From Heligmosomoides polygyrus polygyrus (lineage: Eukaryota; Nematoda; Chromadorea; Rhabditida; Heligmosomidae): a stretch of 64,000 nt of DNA. The position numbers and the translations under genes are program-made. Positions 45,350 through 55,276 of the stretch are shown one piece after another. The number at the start of each line of letters is the position of its first letter. Positions within the stretch are counted from its first letter, which is position 1. The notes below the pieces were generated by a model, which made no database searches, had not been told where the DNA came from, and worked only from the letters and a program-made list of their open reading frames with translations. The DNA lies in assembly GCA_947396885.1 (NCBI GenBank), contig OX377204.1, positions 7,626,001 through 7,690,000 on the forward strand, written 5' to 3'.

Positions 45350-45721
45350 ATGTTCGCCGAGGATCGAGTGGTGATCCACCTGCTCACGCTGAAGTGTGGC
45401 CCACCTTTAGACAAGAAATCTTCGAGGGAAGAAATCAAGCCGGCCGAACGGATAGCCAGCATACTCAAGGACTTCGAAGCACGTCAACTTGAAGTTGACG
45501 AAGACGAACAGCTGGAAGTGGTGGAAGAAGAAGAGGAAGATTGGGATCTGCAAGATGAACTGATGAACGTGGAGAGGCAAGCAAGCAGTGGGCATATGAT
45601 AACGTTTTCGGGTGGAACTCTTGTTTCGTTTCGGAGGAAGGATACGTCTTCAATTGGATTTCGGTTGCGTGCTCATAACCATGGAGGAAGACAGCGCGAT
45701 TCATGCGCAGAAAACGTCTGA
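45350..45721 (+). CDS. hypothetical acidic protein inside the inverted-repeat unit
   Basis: The frame is 123 codons from ATG 45350 (context CAACAATGT) to a stop at 45719-45721. It begins MFAEDRVVIHLLTLKCG. The middle is a predicted amphipathic helix (KPAERIASILKDFEARQLEV) followed by a strongly acidic run (EDEQLEVVEEEEEDWDLQDE) and then a basic C-terminus. No known domain is recognised. Codon usage looks ordinary and the frame is intact, unlike the transposases around it. Its end overlaps the right inverted-repeat arm. It could be a host gene fragment captured between repeats or an ORF of an unknown element. Confidence 0.4.
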   Translation: MFAEDRVVIHLLTLKCGPPLDKKSSREEIKPAERIASILKDFEARQLEVDEDEQLEVVEEEEEDWDLQDELMNVERQASSGHMITFSGGTLVSFRRKDTSSIGFRLRAHNHGGRQRDSCAENV

Positions 45722-46073
45722 AAATAGTACAGAATCAACAAATCTCAGCCAATCAGTTGAAATGCAAAAGTGCAGAGGAACCAAACCCCCAGACATGCTT
45801 CAGACCCTTCCCTTGTGAGTGAAGATACTTCAGAGCATCCTCCGCCCTACTTTACCATACTACCGAAAATCTGTCGGACAAATGAAAAGTTACCATTTAG
45901 GGTTGATCCTATATGCTCCAGATGAGTGATACACTAATAAACAAGTCTGTTCACCTGTGCATATCATCGGTGTTACTAACTGTTGTTGGCGATATTTTAG
46001 AACCATATTTTACATTCTTGTTGTAAGACAAAGGAAAAATGTAGAAAAATTTTATTCAACCTTAATTGCGATT

Positions 46074-46211
46074 TCATGAAATAGTTGATTTATTAAGACA
46101 CGAAATATAATTCTTCCCGCAGATGACGAAGCATATCTTGGAGGTGGGGTCATCTTCAGGGATTTTTTTCCTGCACTTTGCTGTACAATCGTCGAATTCA
46201 GGGAAGCACTT
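46074..46211 (-). CDS. last exon of a small cysteine-rich (probably secreted) protein, copy 1
   Basis: On the - strand an acceptor GTGTTTCAG precedes AAG at 46211 and a 45-residue exon runs to TGA at 46074-46076. It starts KCFPEFDDCTAKC and ends CFVICGKNYISC plus a short tail. Cysteines are spaced C-x6-C-x3-C-x15-C-x3-C-x6-C, a mirror-symmetric pattern suggesting a disulphide-stapled helical hairpin. The same spacing and the same exon start occur at 63440-63589. A possible upstream exon (from ATG 46376, MLCTILGYLHITVDATA, donor GTGTGC, phase 0) would supply a signal-peptide-like N-terminus. That is uncertain. No known domain name is assigned. Confidence 0.6.
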   Translation of the reverse strand, partial: KCFPEFDDCTAKCRKKIPEDDPTSKICFVICGKNYISCLNKSTIS

Positions 46212-46376
46212 CTGAAACACGCTGGATGTCTTGGTTGTTGGCATATACGTAGTGCGAAACAGTAGCAAGAGGAATTGATAGCACACGAATAGAATCCTAA
46301 AACTTCGGAATGTTGCCAGCTTGTGGGCTGTAGCATCAACAGTGATATGCAGGTAGCCCAAGATTGTACAGAGCAT
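46212..46376 (-). CDS. possible first exon and intron of Cys-rich gene copy 1
   Basis: ATG at 46376 opens MLCTILGYLHITVDATA followed by HKLATF. A donor TTC/GTGTGC about 90 nt in leaves phase 0 and a roughly 75-nt intron to the acceptor at 46212. Reading straight through the intron is also open, so the alternative is one unspliced 100-residue frame. Confidence 0.3.
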
Positions 46377-46596
46377 TGCGACAAACAGTGCGTTGTTTTC
46401 AGTGAATTATTTGTTTTACTACCAAGCATGTACTCTTTTGCCTTCGTTTCTAACATGATTTGAAGTTTTAAAGGCAGAGGGTGGCCCCTTCAGAGCTATA
46501 GCCGCACTGACACCCTTTCGAGCTCTAGTACCAGTCAACCATGCTTAGTTACCAATAGGACTGCTCGAGCTGTAGAGCCAAGATTGTTAACCACAC

Positions 46597-46641
46597 TTTA
46601 TTCGGCTGACGTTTCGGCGTAGCCGCGTTCTTCAGAGCCTG
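46597..46641 (-). ncRNA. hammerhead-ribozyme-like motif of a Penelope-like terminal repeat
   Basis: The - strand order is GGCT, CTGAAGA, a stem-loop (GGCTACGCC), GAAACGTC and AGCC. The outer GGCT/AGCC can pair as stem I, and GAAAC and GTC match the hammerhead core. CTGAAGA differs from the consensus CTGATGA by one base. The following ACTTTATT matches the sequence beside the Penelope-like relic at 14250. No coding relic is attached here. Confidence 0.45.
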
Positions 46642-46789
46642 GAAAAGTCAAGCGAGGTTTGAAGGGTAACTCGTCTAAGGACTATTTAAAGTCAAAGCAG
46701 TCCTATTAGTATCAACGTCATGCCAAGATTCAACGACAGTCGATCATGGTAAAGCTATTTAGTAAGTTGCTATGGAATCATCTGAGGGC

Positions 46790-47610
46790 CGTGCTCATCA
46801 ACCGCTTAACGATGAGAACACCGTCAAAGCCTGATGTTAATGTAATATCAGGGTGGGGGTGCGGTTGGCGGAATTTTCACCGTTGGAGGGCGGTAGGCGG
46901 TTGATGAATCTAACCCCTGATGTGCTGAGCTAGACAGCGCATGTATCAGGGTCCGGATTCACAAACGACTGGCCGGTAAGTATAAAATCTAACGTCACTC
47001 CCCACTAACCCGCGATTCCTGAACGGCGAGGAAAATCAGCTGTAAGTTTCGAGGCAAATGCTACCTCGCTAGCGCGTCTGGGAACATTAGCATTACCGCC
47101 GAAGCAAAGGTTTTGCTGCACTGCTAATTTCTACCCCAACGCAACGAGTCTGGGCCGTAGCCAACCCACCGCCATATCAATACTCGACAGGGGCGTGTTC
47201 AAGGGGTTCTAGGGTCATGCATCAAAAACAGAGGTAAGTTCCCGGTAAGTGGCCCTGAAGCAGATTCATCAACCGCTTACCGGTCGGTAACTGTGAAAAG
47301 TACTGCCAAACCTATCTGATGAATATCGGCATCAGGGGGTTTAGCGTTCGGGATCATTTACCGCCAAAGCAAGGGTTTTGCTCTCCTGCTAATTTCTGAC
47401 TCAACGCAACGACCCTAGCCCGTTGCCAACTCACCCGCCAAATCAATACTCGGCAGGGGCGCCTAAATGAGCAGGGAAGCAGAACCCTTGCTTTGGCGGT
47501 CATAAATCAGAAACAAAGGTAAGTTTCCGGTAAGTTTCCGGTAAGTGGCCGTCGAGTTAAATCGCGGTAGGATTTACCGCCAGCCGCGTTCATGAGTCCG
47601 GGCACAGGAA
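46790..47610. repeat. tract of snap-back MITE units (CTTACCGG/GGTAAGTGG family)
   Basis: Several degenerate ends of the type GATTCATCAACCGCTTACCG and GGTAAG occur in both orientations. A segment of about 270 bp is duplicated in tandem (47087-47357 and 47358-47560; both contain TTTTGCT, GCTAATTTCT and CAATACTCG). It belongs to the family of 51688-51828. Confidence 0.6.
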
Positions 47611-48076
47611 AGTGTTACACCTTCCGTAAAATTACGAGTGGAAACTCATGTCCGTGAAAGAATCATCAAATACCCCTCTTGAACGAGTGCTCACTTGTCA
47701 GTGTTTTCATTACAGAAGGTGCTCATTAAAACTGCTAGTCCACCTCCTCAGTTCTGCCAACGCTTGATGGTCACCGCCTCGATTGCTGGTTAGCTACATG
47801 AAGGCGTGTTGAGCTATCCATCGGTGCTGCTTATCGTTCCGAAAAACCGGCTAGCATACGCCGCACTGTCGTATGCATCTCTTGGCTTCAGTCTCCCCCC
47901 CCCCCCCCCCCTCTCCGTGACTGACAACGTGACCCACGAATTAAGCGAATTATATACAGTAAGATGCCTTACATCTTGTACTAAAATAGGGAACAAGACA
48001 TGGGCGTATCTTCTCTTTATTCCTCTGGCTATCATCTATTCTTCTATATCTTCTATAGTTCAAACTGTTTCATGTC

Positions 48077-48268
48077 GTGTGGGGAATCTCAGCGCGAGGT
48101 ACTATCCCAGTGGAGCGCGATTTTAACACTGGACCATCTGCGCCTCCTGATGTGGACATAGATGCTTTAATGAAGTTGAGGATCTCGAACGCTAATGACA
48201 GGTTATCGGAAAAGATAGAAGCAATCACTTCTAAGCTGAGATCGGTAGTGTTTCCTTGTTTCCGATAG
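48077..48268 (+). CDS. unrecognised ORF, possible exon or relic
   Basis: An open frame contains PSAPPDVDIDALMKLRISNA then NDRLSEKIEAITSKLR, which looks like a coiled coil. It lacks an ATG near its start (GTG at 48077) and its neighbours. Existence as a gene is doubtful. Confidence 0.2.
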   Translation: MWGISARGTIPVERDFNTGPSAPPDVDIDALMKLRISNANDRLSEKIEAITSKLRSVVFPCFR

Positions 48269-48412
48269 ATAGAAAAATGGTTTTCTATGAAAAAATCGTT
48301 AAAATTTCGGAATTTACCGAAAAATTCCGTTAAGAGAATTTATCGCGAAAATGCAGGTAAATCCGTTAAACCATTAAATCGTTAACGGTTAAGCACCACC
48401 CCCCCCCCCCCC
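48269..48412. mobile_element. solo end of the hAT-like TTAACG family
   Basis: Contains GAATTTACCGAAAAATTCCG and AAATCGTTAACGGTTAAGCA then a C run, matching the right ends of 20488-21889 and 34827-36948. The partner end is missing. Confidence 0.5.
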
Positions 48413-48837
48413 ACCCTGTTTCGTAAGTCAATCTTCACTGGCATCTGTAGGGATGAGTGAAGGTGGTAGGATCAGAAACACCGATTTTGCACAACGTTGT
48501 GTATGGGCGCTGCTTGATACTGAGTTCCCTATTCTGACATCGCTTCTGAATTCTGAGGGATATTAGGATAAGTTACTGCAATCACTGGTGAATAAGGGTG
48601 AGGAAGACCACTGCTTCCACTTAAGATTTGTCGGTATGCGATGATCAAGAATCCAACATTTTTCACGTTTTTGTAAGCACTGAAAGGTAAAAACTCTTTG
48701 GGAGGGCTATTTTGCAATGGTAAAATACACTTTTGTAATCAGCGTCCTAGGCTCCAACCAGCTACTTAGGTCTCCATCTAAAATTGGGAGAATGAAACCC
48801 TTCCCTGGTTAGTGTAGCGGTATCACCTGTCACCTGT

Positions 48838-49590
48838 CGTCCCGCTGATCATCGAATTGCTCGAGCGGGTGCCAGCAGCGTCTCCATTCGTCCCTGTCGC
48901 GTGCCAGAGTGGTCCAATGGATCCTCCTCGCTCGAGGGACACGAAGAGCGTCATATCGGTCGTTCATGGCTTTGACGAAGAAGTCCGATCAACGCGTTGG
49001 TGGGCGCCCTGGTGTTCTTTTGACATCCCGCGGAATCCAGTCGGTGATGACTCTCGTCCAGCGGGTGTCTGCGAAGCGCATTACATGGCCGGCCCACCTA
49101 ATTTTCGACAACTTGGCCCACGCGGCAGCGTCTCTGATCTTCGAACGTCGGCGAAGCTCGGAACTCCGGAGGCCTTCTCTCACTTGCGTGAGTCGTGTCA
49201 CTCCGAGCATCTCCTCTCGATTCCACGCTGCGCGACGCTGATCGCGTGTTCATCCTGCTTTCGTATAGCCCAGGTCTCTGAGGCGTATGTTAGGGCAGGA
49301 AGAACAGTGGAGTCGAATATGTGGGCACGGAGTCGGACGTTCTTCGTCTTCTTCGCGACTTCTTCGACGCTCTTGAAAGCTCCCCAAGACGCTCTTTTCC
49401 TCTTGCTCAGCTCTGGTGCTAGGCCGTTGACCATGTTGACTTCGCGACCCAGATACACATAGCTGGAGCATTCGGAGATGTTGTTCCATTGAGCGAGAAT
49501 GGGGCATCAGAAACCCATCCGTTCCTCATGAACATCGTCTTCGTAAGATTCAGCTGCAGTCCAACGTTCAGCTGCAGTGTAGCGGTAAGC
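48838..49590 (-). pseudogene. RTE-type LINE 3' end
   Basis: On the - strand, from 49590: LQLNLTKTMFMRNGWVSDAP, then YLGREVNMVNGLAPELSKRK, WGAFKSVEEVAKKTKNVRLR, HIFDSTVLPALTYASETWAI (end of the reverse transcriptase region), and after a frame change [20 protein letters not shown] and [18 protein letters not shown]. The tail [12 protein letters not shown] and GACAGGTGACAGGTGATAC follow. One or two frameshifts. Nearly identical to the tail at 17278-17660, so the family may have been active recently. Confidence 0.85.
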
Positions 49591-50306
49591 ATTCTAATAC
49601 CGTTTCTATATGTACCATTTTCATAGAAAAACACAATTTTCACGAAACTCTTCAGTTCAAGTCTCGAAAACGTCAAAGGGAAAAGCTAAAGGAGAGAGGC
49701 GTGGGAGCGAAGACCGAAATGAAGACGAATGGATCTGCTTGGTTCTCGCTCGAGAAACGGGACGACTGTTGATACTGGTGAAGGCAGCTACAACGTAGTT
49801 TATAACTCTTCGTGATGCATAGTTCAAAATGGGCAGATAATGTGCAGCTTATAACCAAAAGCTTGCTCTCCTCTCCTTTATCTCAGACTCCGAAAAGTCT
49901 GCCCTAGTTGGCGTAAAATTCTTTTCACGTTCTCTTGAAGCATTCTCGTTATTAAGAGAACATTTTCAAGTTCTTCGAACTAACTCTTCAATGAAGTACG
50001 ACTAAAAGCTTCCTGTTAAGGGATGTGAGAAAGGACAAGATCAAAAAATTACATTATCATTGTATACGTTATCATCGTTGTGGAGATAGCGTGCTGGAAA
50101 AGTCACCGCTATCGAAACGATGACGGCCAACAACAGGAGCCTCTTCATTTCTTCGTACCCTGCACACCAAGCCCTAAAACTGTCTTCATTTATAAAACAG
50201 TTAAGAAAATTAACTCAATGATTTCTAACACAACCGCGATTTTACGGCATGAAACTTTTTTATGACTTGGTTTTGCTAACAATCCGCTGATCTAGTATAC
50301 ATGTTA
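49591..50306. other. unassigned tract
   Basis: Nothing recognised. Confidence 0.4.
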
Positions 50307-51542
50307 TCAGATTGTCGGAAAAGTGATGTCGCCTGCTTTCGGTTTGCTGTTTCTCTGCTACTATTAATTCTTAGCCCACGTTACTGTACTCATTTAAGAA
50401 CGTATTCATAGGCGTCTTTGACCTAGTTTCATTCAATTTTGTTGATTTTTTGAAACAAATTTTTTAGATTAACGAGGATCGAGCAAAAATACCGAGTGCG
50501 CGTTTGTTTGCAGTACGACTTCAAGCAACGAAGAAATGCCGTAGAATCTTACCGCGTCTCATCTGTAGTGTTTGGTAACGAAGTTTTATATCATTACATC
50601 ACTGCCAGAGATGGAATCAAGGTCTTCGAGACGGCGATGAGATTCTTGAAGGCGAGGAACGTCAACGGTGCCCTCAGGTTGTGGATAACTAGGCATTAAA
50701 GCAAGCTGGGAGCCAGCCCAACCTACACGTGAGCTTGCAGAAAAGTTTAGCTGCCACCATTCTACCACCAGCGTCCATTTGCACGCAATCAGAAAGGTAA
50801 ATTGGTGTGGAAAATGGGTGCCACATTGGCCCAGCGACATAAACAAGGCAGCTCGAGTCACCATCGCTGGCATTCTCATCCACAAAACCAAGAGCAGCGG
50901 TTTCTATGACTACATCGTGACCTCGGACGAGAAATGGATCCACTGCGACAATACCACACGAAAGGGGCAATGGTTGAGCCCCGGTGAAGTTCCGCAGACA
51001 ACAGCTAGGCTTTGCATTCACGGAAAAAGTCATGCTCTGTGTTTGGTGGAACAGTAGAGGGCTGCTGGATTTTGAGGTGCTGGATCCGGGCCGAACTGTT
51101 ACGGCAGACGTCTATAAAGATCATTTGCGCCGTGTGAACCAAGCACATCGTCAACAAAGAGTGACCACAGCAAGAGTAAACTTCCCCTCTGACAGCGCCC
51201 AAGCGCATCCTGCAAACATCACGCTGAAAAAGAGGATTTCGGCTTGAAACTGTCTCACCCGCCATATAGCCCCAAACTCGCGCCATCACAATACCATCTT
51301 TACCGGCCGATGCAGCACTCATTGGCAGAGAACAATTTCAAAAGCAGTGAGAATGTGAAAATCTAAATTCTTCGAGTCGCAGCCATCGGAGTTCTTCAAG
51401 AAAGGCAACCACTCTTTGCGAGAACGTGGGCGAGATGTCATTGATAATAACGGAGATTCCTCTCGTATTGAAGTTTCGTCATTCTGTTCTTATAATAAAG
51501 TTTCTTTTTGAATAAAAACGAAATTTCTTTTACAACAACCTA
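50307..51542 (+). pseudogene. mariner transposon, nearly full length, inactive
   Basis: The right end CTTTTACAACAACCTAATA and left end ATTGTCGGAAAAGTGATG are a degenerate inverted pair. Transposase blocks on the + strand: IEQKYRVRVCLQYDFKQRRN (50470-50530), ARVTIAGILIHKTKSSGFYD and YIVTSDEKWIHCDN (first catalytic Asp intact), KVMLCVWWNSRGLLDFEVLD (after a frame change), FPSDSAQAHPANITLKK (second Asp present) and HPPYSPKLAPSQYHLYRPMQ, where Gln replaces the third catalytic Asp. The N-terminal linker is scrambled and several stops are present. Confidence 0.85.
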
Positions 51543-51708
51543 ATATATATATAATTACAGCTTCCACATCAAATTGGACGATTTTCAAACCAAAATTGTA
51601 ACTGTCGGAATCAACAGCCGATACATGTATTTCTGGCACACGGTGAAAGGGTTTGGATGGGGATAGTGCAACGAGCACCCGGATTCAGGGGCCAGATTCA
51701 TCAATTAC
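51506..51708 (+). repeat. local duplication, copy 1 (mariner right end plus flank)
   Basis: Shares about 200 bp with 52212-52420, including AATAAAAACGAAATTTCTTT, TTGGACGATTTTCAAACC and ATCAACAGCCGATACATGTA. The second copy carries only the last bases of the mariner, so the duplication happened after mariner insertion. Confidence 0.85.
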
Positions 51709-51828
51709 TTACCAGCAAGTAACGGTGAAAAGTACCGCTAACCTCCTGATAAGACATTCATTAGCAAGGGGTTTGACAGTATTTTTCACTGTTCCCGGCC
51801 GGTAAGCGGTTAATGTATCTGGCCCCAG
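51688..51828. mobile_element. snap-back MITE, GGGGCCAGATTCATCAA family
   Basis: Left GGGGCCAGATTCATCAATTA and right TTAATGTATCTGGCCCC are inverted. Inner arms AACGGTGAAAAGTACCG and GTATTTTTCACTGTT pair. A related but disrupted copy is at 52066-52211. Confidence 0.7.
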
Positions 51829-52211
51829 AAGCGTGTCACGGACGTCGTAAAAAGCGCGCGAGTTCGAAAGACTATTCACGGACGTCGTGCAACGAGGATC
51901 CTGAGAAAACATGTCATGGTGTCAGTCGTCACCCTACATGTCATTAGGATAATGTCTGTTTACATGAATATCTGTTGTAGGGAGGAGATTCAACACTACG
52001 AAAATCAGTAGAATTGGTAGCCACCGAGCGGTAAGTAGGGCTAGATCTGATTGGACATCAGAGGCCAGATTCATCAGCCACTTACCGGCCGATGACGGTG
52101 AAAAGTACCACCAAACCCCTGATACCGCGATTCATCTATATGCGGTATGAATTACACCTTGCGGTAGTTGTTCGGTTAGGGGACGTGATGGTGAATCCGA
52201 AATTGAATCTT

Positions 52212-52420
52212 GTTGAATAAAAACGAAATTTCTTTTACAACCTAATATAACAAACAACCTAATATATATAATTACAGCTTCCATATCAAATTGGACGATT
52301 TTCAAACCAAAATTGTAACTGTCGGAATCAACAGCCGATACATGTATTTCTGGTACACGGTGAAAGGGTTTGGATGGAGATCGTGCAACGAGCGCCCGGA
52401 TTCAAGGGCCAAATTTATCA
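52212..52420 (+). repeat. local duplication, copy 2
   Basis: Second copy of 51506-51708, about 706 bp downstream. It continues into a shortened MITE that ends GAGTCTGGCCCC near 52508. An extra 22-bp unit (ACAACCTAATATA) is duplicated at its left. Confidence 0.85.
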
Positions 52421-52508
52421 TTTATCTTGCGGTAGTTGTTCGGTTAGGGGACGGGATGGTGAATCCGCGGTGAGATGATACCGGTGACATAGTTGATGAG
52501 TCTGGCCC

Positions 52509-52959
52509 CGGGTGCACGAAGTTTTAGCGCGGGTAAGCTACGGACACCGAACCCCGAAGTAGAGTACGGAACTAAAGCGAATTTGATCCCGTTATTTCTC
52601 TTCTCTGATCCGCTGTCGATATCCATTCCTATAACAGCGTTTCTCAGAACTTTCTAACATATGGTGTACTAGTTCTTAGGCAAGTCTACGTCGGTGTCCA
52701 TCCCTTATCTCCTTCCTAGCCGACCGTTTTTGCACCAAACCGAATCAGTCAGATCTATCCTTGTTGGAGGAAGGCACTGTTACAAATGTGAAACAAACAC
52801 AAACAGGATACTCTGCATTTTTGAATATAAATCGCATAAATGCGAGAAGAGCTGACAAGCTTTAAATTAAACTTCAGGAGGAGTCCAAACATCTATCAAA
52901 TTCTACCATATTACTCCACAATTAATGTGGTTTTTTATTTTTTTTGAACGTGAATTTAT
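52509..52959. other. unassigned tract
   Basis: Nothing recognised. Confidence 0.4.
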
Positions 52960-53215
52960 TTATATTAACACCAAATGTTAATCAAGGATATATTGACCAC
53001 CTTGCTGGATAACCTTTTGCCATCTTTCGGCAATTTGAAAGATTTCACTTTCAAAGAAGCTACGGTTTCAAAAGCGAGGAGCTGGAGCAGCTCATGTTTA
53101 ATAGCTTGGTTGGAATAAAAAGATTTGCCGTATAAATGCATTTGAAGGAGGTGAAACAAATGGTATAAATAGCTATTTGATGACGCTATAAGCCAGGGAT
53201 ATATAAAGTGCATGT
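52960..53215 (-). pseudogene. mariner transposase C-terminus fragment
   Basis: The - strand gives YHLFHLLQMHLYGKSFYSNQ and, after a frame change, FQIAERWQKVIQQGGQYILD then a stop. These are the last 60-70 residues of a mariner transposase (...RWQKVIDxxGxYxxD). The rest of the element is absent. Confidence 0.7.
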
Positions 53216-53299
53216 TTCATCAGTTCCGAATTGAGCCCTATTAATTTTTTACACGTTATCAAATAGGCCTGGTCTTATAATGAGGTAACGTCGCGCGGC

Positions 53300-53420
53300 G
53301 GAATGCGCCTTAGGGCCGTTCAGAGCAGCATCACGGTACGACGCGACAAAGTGATAAGTATCGATATCGATCGGTCAGCGTGAATGATTGATATGGGAGA
53401 TTATTATAACGTCGCGTCGT
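53300..53420. repeat. solo end of the GTTCAGAGCAGCATCACGG foldback family
   Basis: TAGGGCCGTTCAGAGCAGCA then TCACGG matches the left end of 54268-54966, followed by ATCGATATCGATCGGTC and GACGTCGCGTCG-like arms. Confidence 0.5.
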
Positions 53421-53693
53421 GTAATGGGCGTAGGCATCTAATTCGGGATCAACTCTCGGTGTCTCCAGGATGATTGTAACACTGACAGCCGTTGTTTCAT
53501 TCCGCTCGCTGAAAAATATAAAATAACCTCTAGGAATGCTGTGGGGTTGATTGTCTTCCTCCGACGTGTGGTGTCGGCTCCGGCGCCTCCCCGCCCCTGA
53601 AGAGCTCCCGAGCCGGGAGTCTAATTTTTCCTTACCACCCTCCCCCACCAAAGGCTCTCTACCCGTCGCCCTTGTTGTCGTTCATAGAGACCG

Positions 53694-54134
53694 CATTACT
53701 GAGACCTATCCTAGTCCGGGAGGGCCACATAACTAAAGACTATGTAAAAAATCGACTTGAGACTTACCGAGCGACTCCTACAGAGCACGATAGAACTTAA
53801 ATCAGAAAAATTCACCAGCAAGAAAAAAAACGAAAAAATAAATGTTTTCGCCGCTGCTGTAAGCGGGTGAAGTTATGTGCCCTCCTCACCATGTTAGATC
53901 CTGGTTATAACATGTCATGCGGCGGTCAGCACGCGGCACGACTCCGCTGCGTCGCTCTTTGCCCGCCGATACAGTTGTCAGACCGCGGCGGTTTTATTTT
54001 TTTATTTATCCGTTCGTTTTTTCTTTGTTTTAAGTTCTATCGTGCTCAGTAGGAGTCGCTCGGTAAGTCGCAAGTCGATTCTTTACATACTTTTTAGTTA
54101 TGTGCCCCCCGGACTAGGATAGATCCCATTACTG
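53694..54134. mobile_element. hAT-type MITE with perfect 8-bp TSD CATTACTG
   Basis: The element 53702-54126 begins AGACCTATCCTAGTCCGGG and ends CCGGACTAGGATAGATCC. The inner arms CTTACCGAGCGACTCCTA and TAGGAGTCGCTCGGTAAG pair. CATTACTG lies at 53694-53701 and 54127-54134. It is the sister of 805-1294 but carries one instead of two copies of the GGTTATAACATGTC segment. Confidence 0.85.
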
Positions 54135-54267
54135 TTGTTAATAAAATCTTATGTTACTGTCGAGTTCTGTTATGTAACGGCCCATGAGGCCGTGTGATCT
54201 ACACGTGAATAAACCTGGGGAGACTGGTTTGCTACAGTCGCGCCGCGATGGAGCTCTAAATCTACCC

Positions 54268-54966
54268 TTAAGGGACGCTCAGAGCAGCATCACGGCGCGA
54301 CGTGAAGTAATGATAATTTCTCATATCGATCAAGCGACGTCGCGTCGCCTCATCACGATGTGGGTTCAATCCCAATGAGGGGGAGCCACTCCATACTCAC
54401 CTCCAAACACTACATATACTTGCAACATAACATGCCTACCTGAACCCCTACTGTGGCTATTGCAGTCTTCTTCGAAAAATAAAGAGGGAATGTAACGAAA
54501 AAACGTTGGACGAAAAGACTGAAAAAAGGCGCGTTGACAGGTTCACCGTGGCGATGCGTACAGGGATAGCTGTACAATAGCCGTGGAGCCCGCAGGCGCG
54601 GGTCGATACGTGGAGCCCGCAGACATCCTTGCACGTATCGCCACGGTGAACCTGTCGACGCGCACCCATGCGTTCCGGCCCGAGGCCGGCGTGGCTCCCC
54701 TCATTGGGATTGAACCGCGAGGTGATCATACCCATTCTGCAGCGAACGCCTTATAGCACGCAGTTATCGGCGTCGCCACGCAATGATAATATCGCAACTC
54801 ATTGCTGAGCGATTTGCTCATAGCTCGGTGATTAGCTATCGCGCTATTATTTCGAACCATGGTGTTCATAGCACCAACTCCCTCGGAGAGCGCGACACGA
54901 TGATCGCGTCGCACCGATTGTGGGCTTCGGGTTGCTACGCGAACGCTCTGAACGCCCCTTAGAGGG
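54268..54966. mobile_element. foldback MITE with a second palindrome nested inside
   Basis: Outer ends TAAGGGACGCTCAGAGCAG and CGCTCTGAACGCCCCTTA are inverted. Inside, GGTTCAATCCCAATGAGGGG (54364) and CCCCTCATTGGGATTGAACC (54696) form an inner pair. Within that, CAGGTTCACCGTGGCGAT (54538) and ATCGCCACGGTGAACCTG (54641) form a third hairpin. Confidence 0.7.
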
Positions 54967-55019
54967 ATGCAGCTAACAAGGAATGAAACACAAGTGGCTC
55001 GTGACATAGAACTCCTAAT

Positions 55020-55146
55020 ATTGTACAAAACCTGACGCGTACTTACGTGTAATACAGGTTGCAGCGATGTAGAAGCTTATCTGTGTAATTTCTCCGATTG
55101 CACAAAACCTGACAAATGCGAATGCGTCATGTTTTATACAATAGGG
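55020..55146. repeat. small palindromic repeat
   Basis: TTGTACAAAACCTGACGCGT and GCGTCATGTTTTATACAA pair; a second ACAAAACCTGAC copy lies between them. Confidence 0.5.
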
Positions 55147-55276
55147 GAAATGACATAGATCAACTGGCCACCCGCCCTCCGTAACGCGCATTGCGCCCGT
55201 CGCGTCTCTGCGTTTGGCAGATTCGGGGCGTTTTCCTTGATTTCTTCGGTCAGTTTCGATTGTTGACAACAGTAGA

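Larger units (their letters stand above)
44876..45825. repeat. inverted-repeat unit enclosing unknown ORFs
   Basis: The left arm (about 44876-45000) and right arm (about 45700-45825) are inverted copies at roughly 80% identity (CGCAGAAAACGTCTGAAAAT; CCAATCAGTTGAAATGCAAA in both). Roughly 700 bp between the arms hold the two + frames described separately. The ends are not the short defined termini of a known transposon family, and I saw no target-site duplication. Confidence 0.55.

Noticed and set aside
47806..48126. 106-residue frame on the + strand
   Set aside because: It includes a C-run-encoded poly-Pro and has no domain, splice support or conserved phrase.
48800..48850. Partial tRNA gene (TCCCTGGTTAGTGTAGCGG)
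   Set aside because: Only a 5'-half resemblance, with no T arm; it adjoins the RTE tail and is probably flank or tail repeat.
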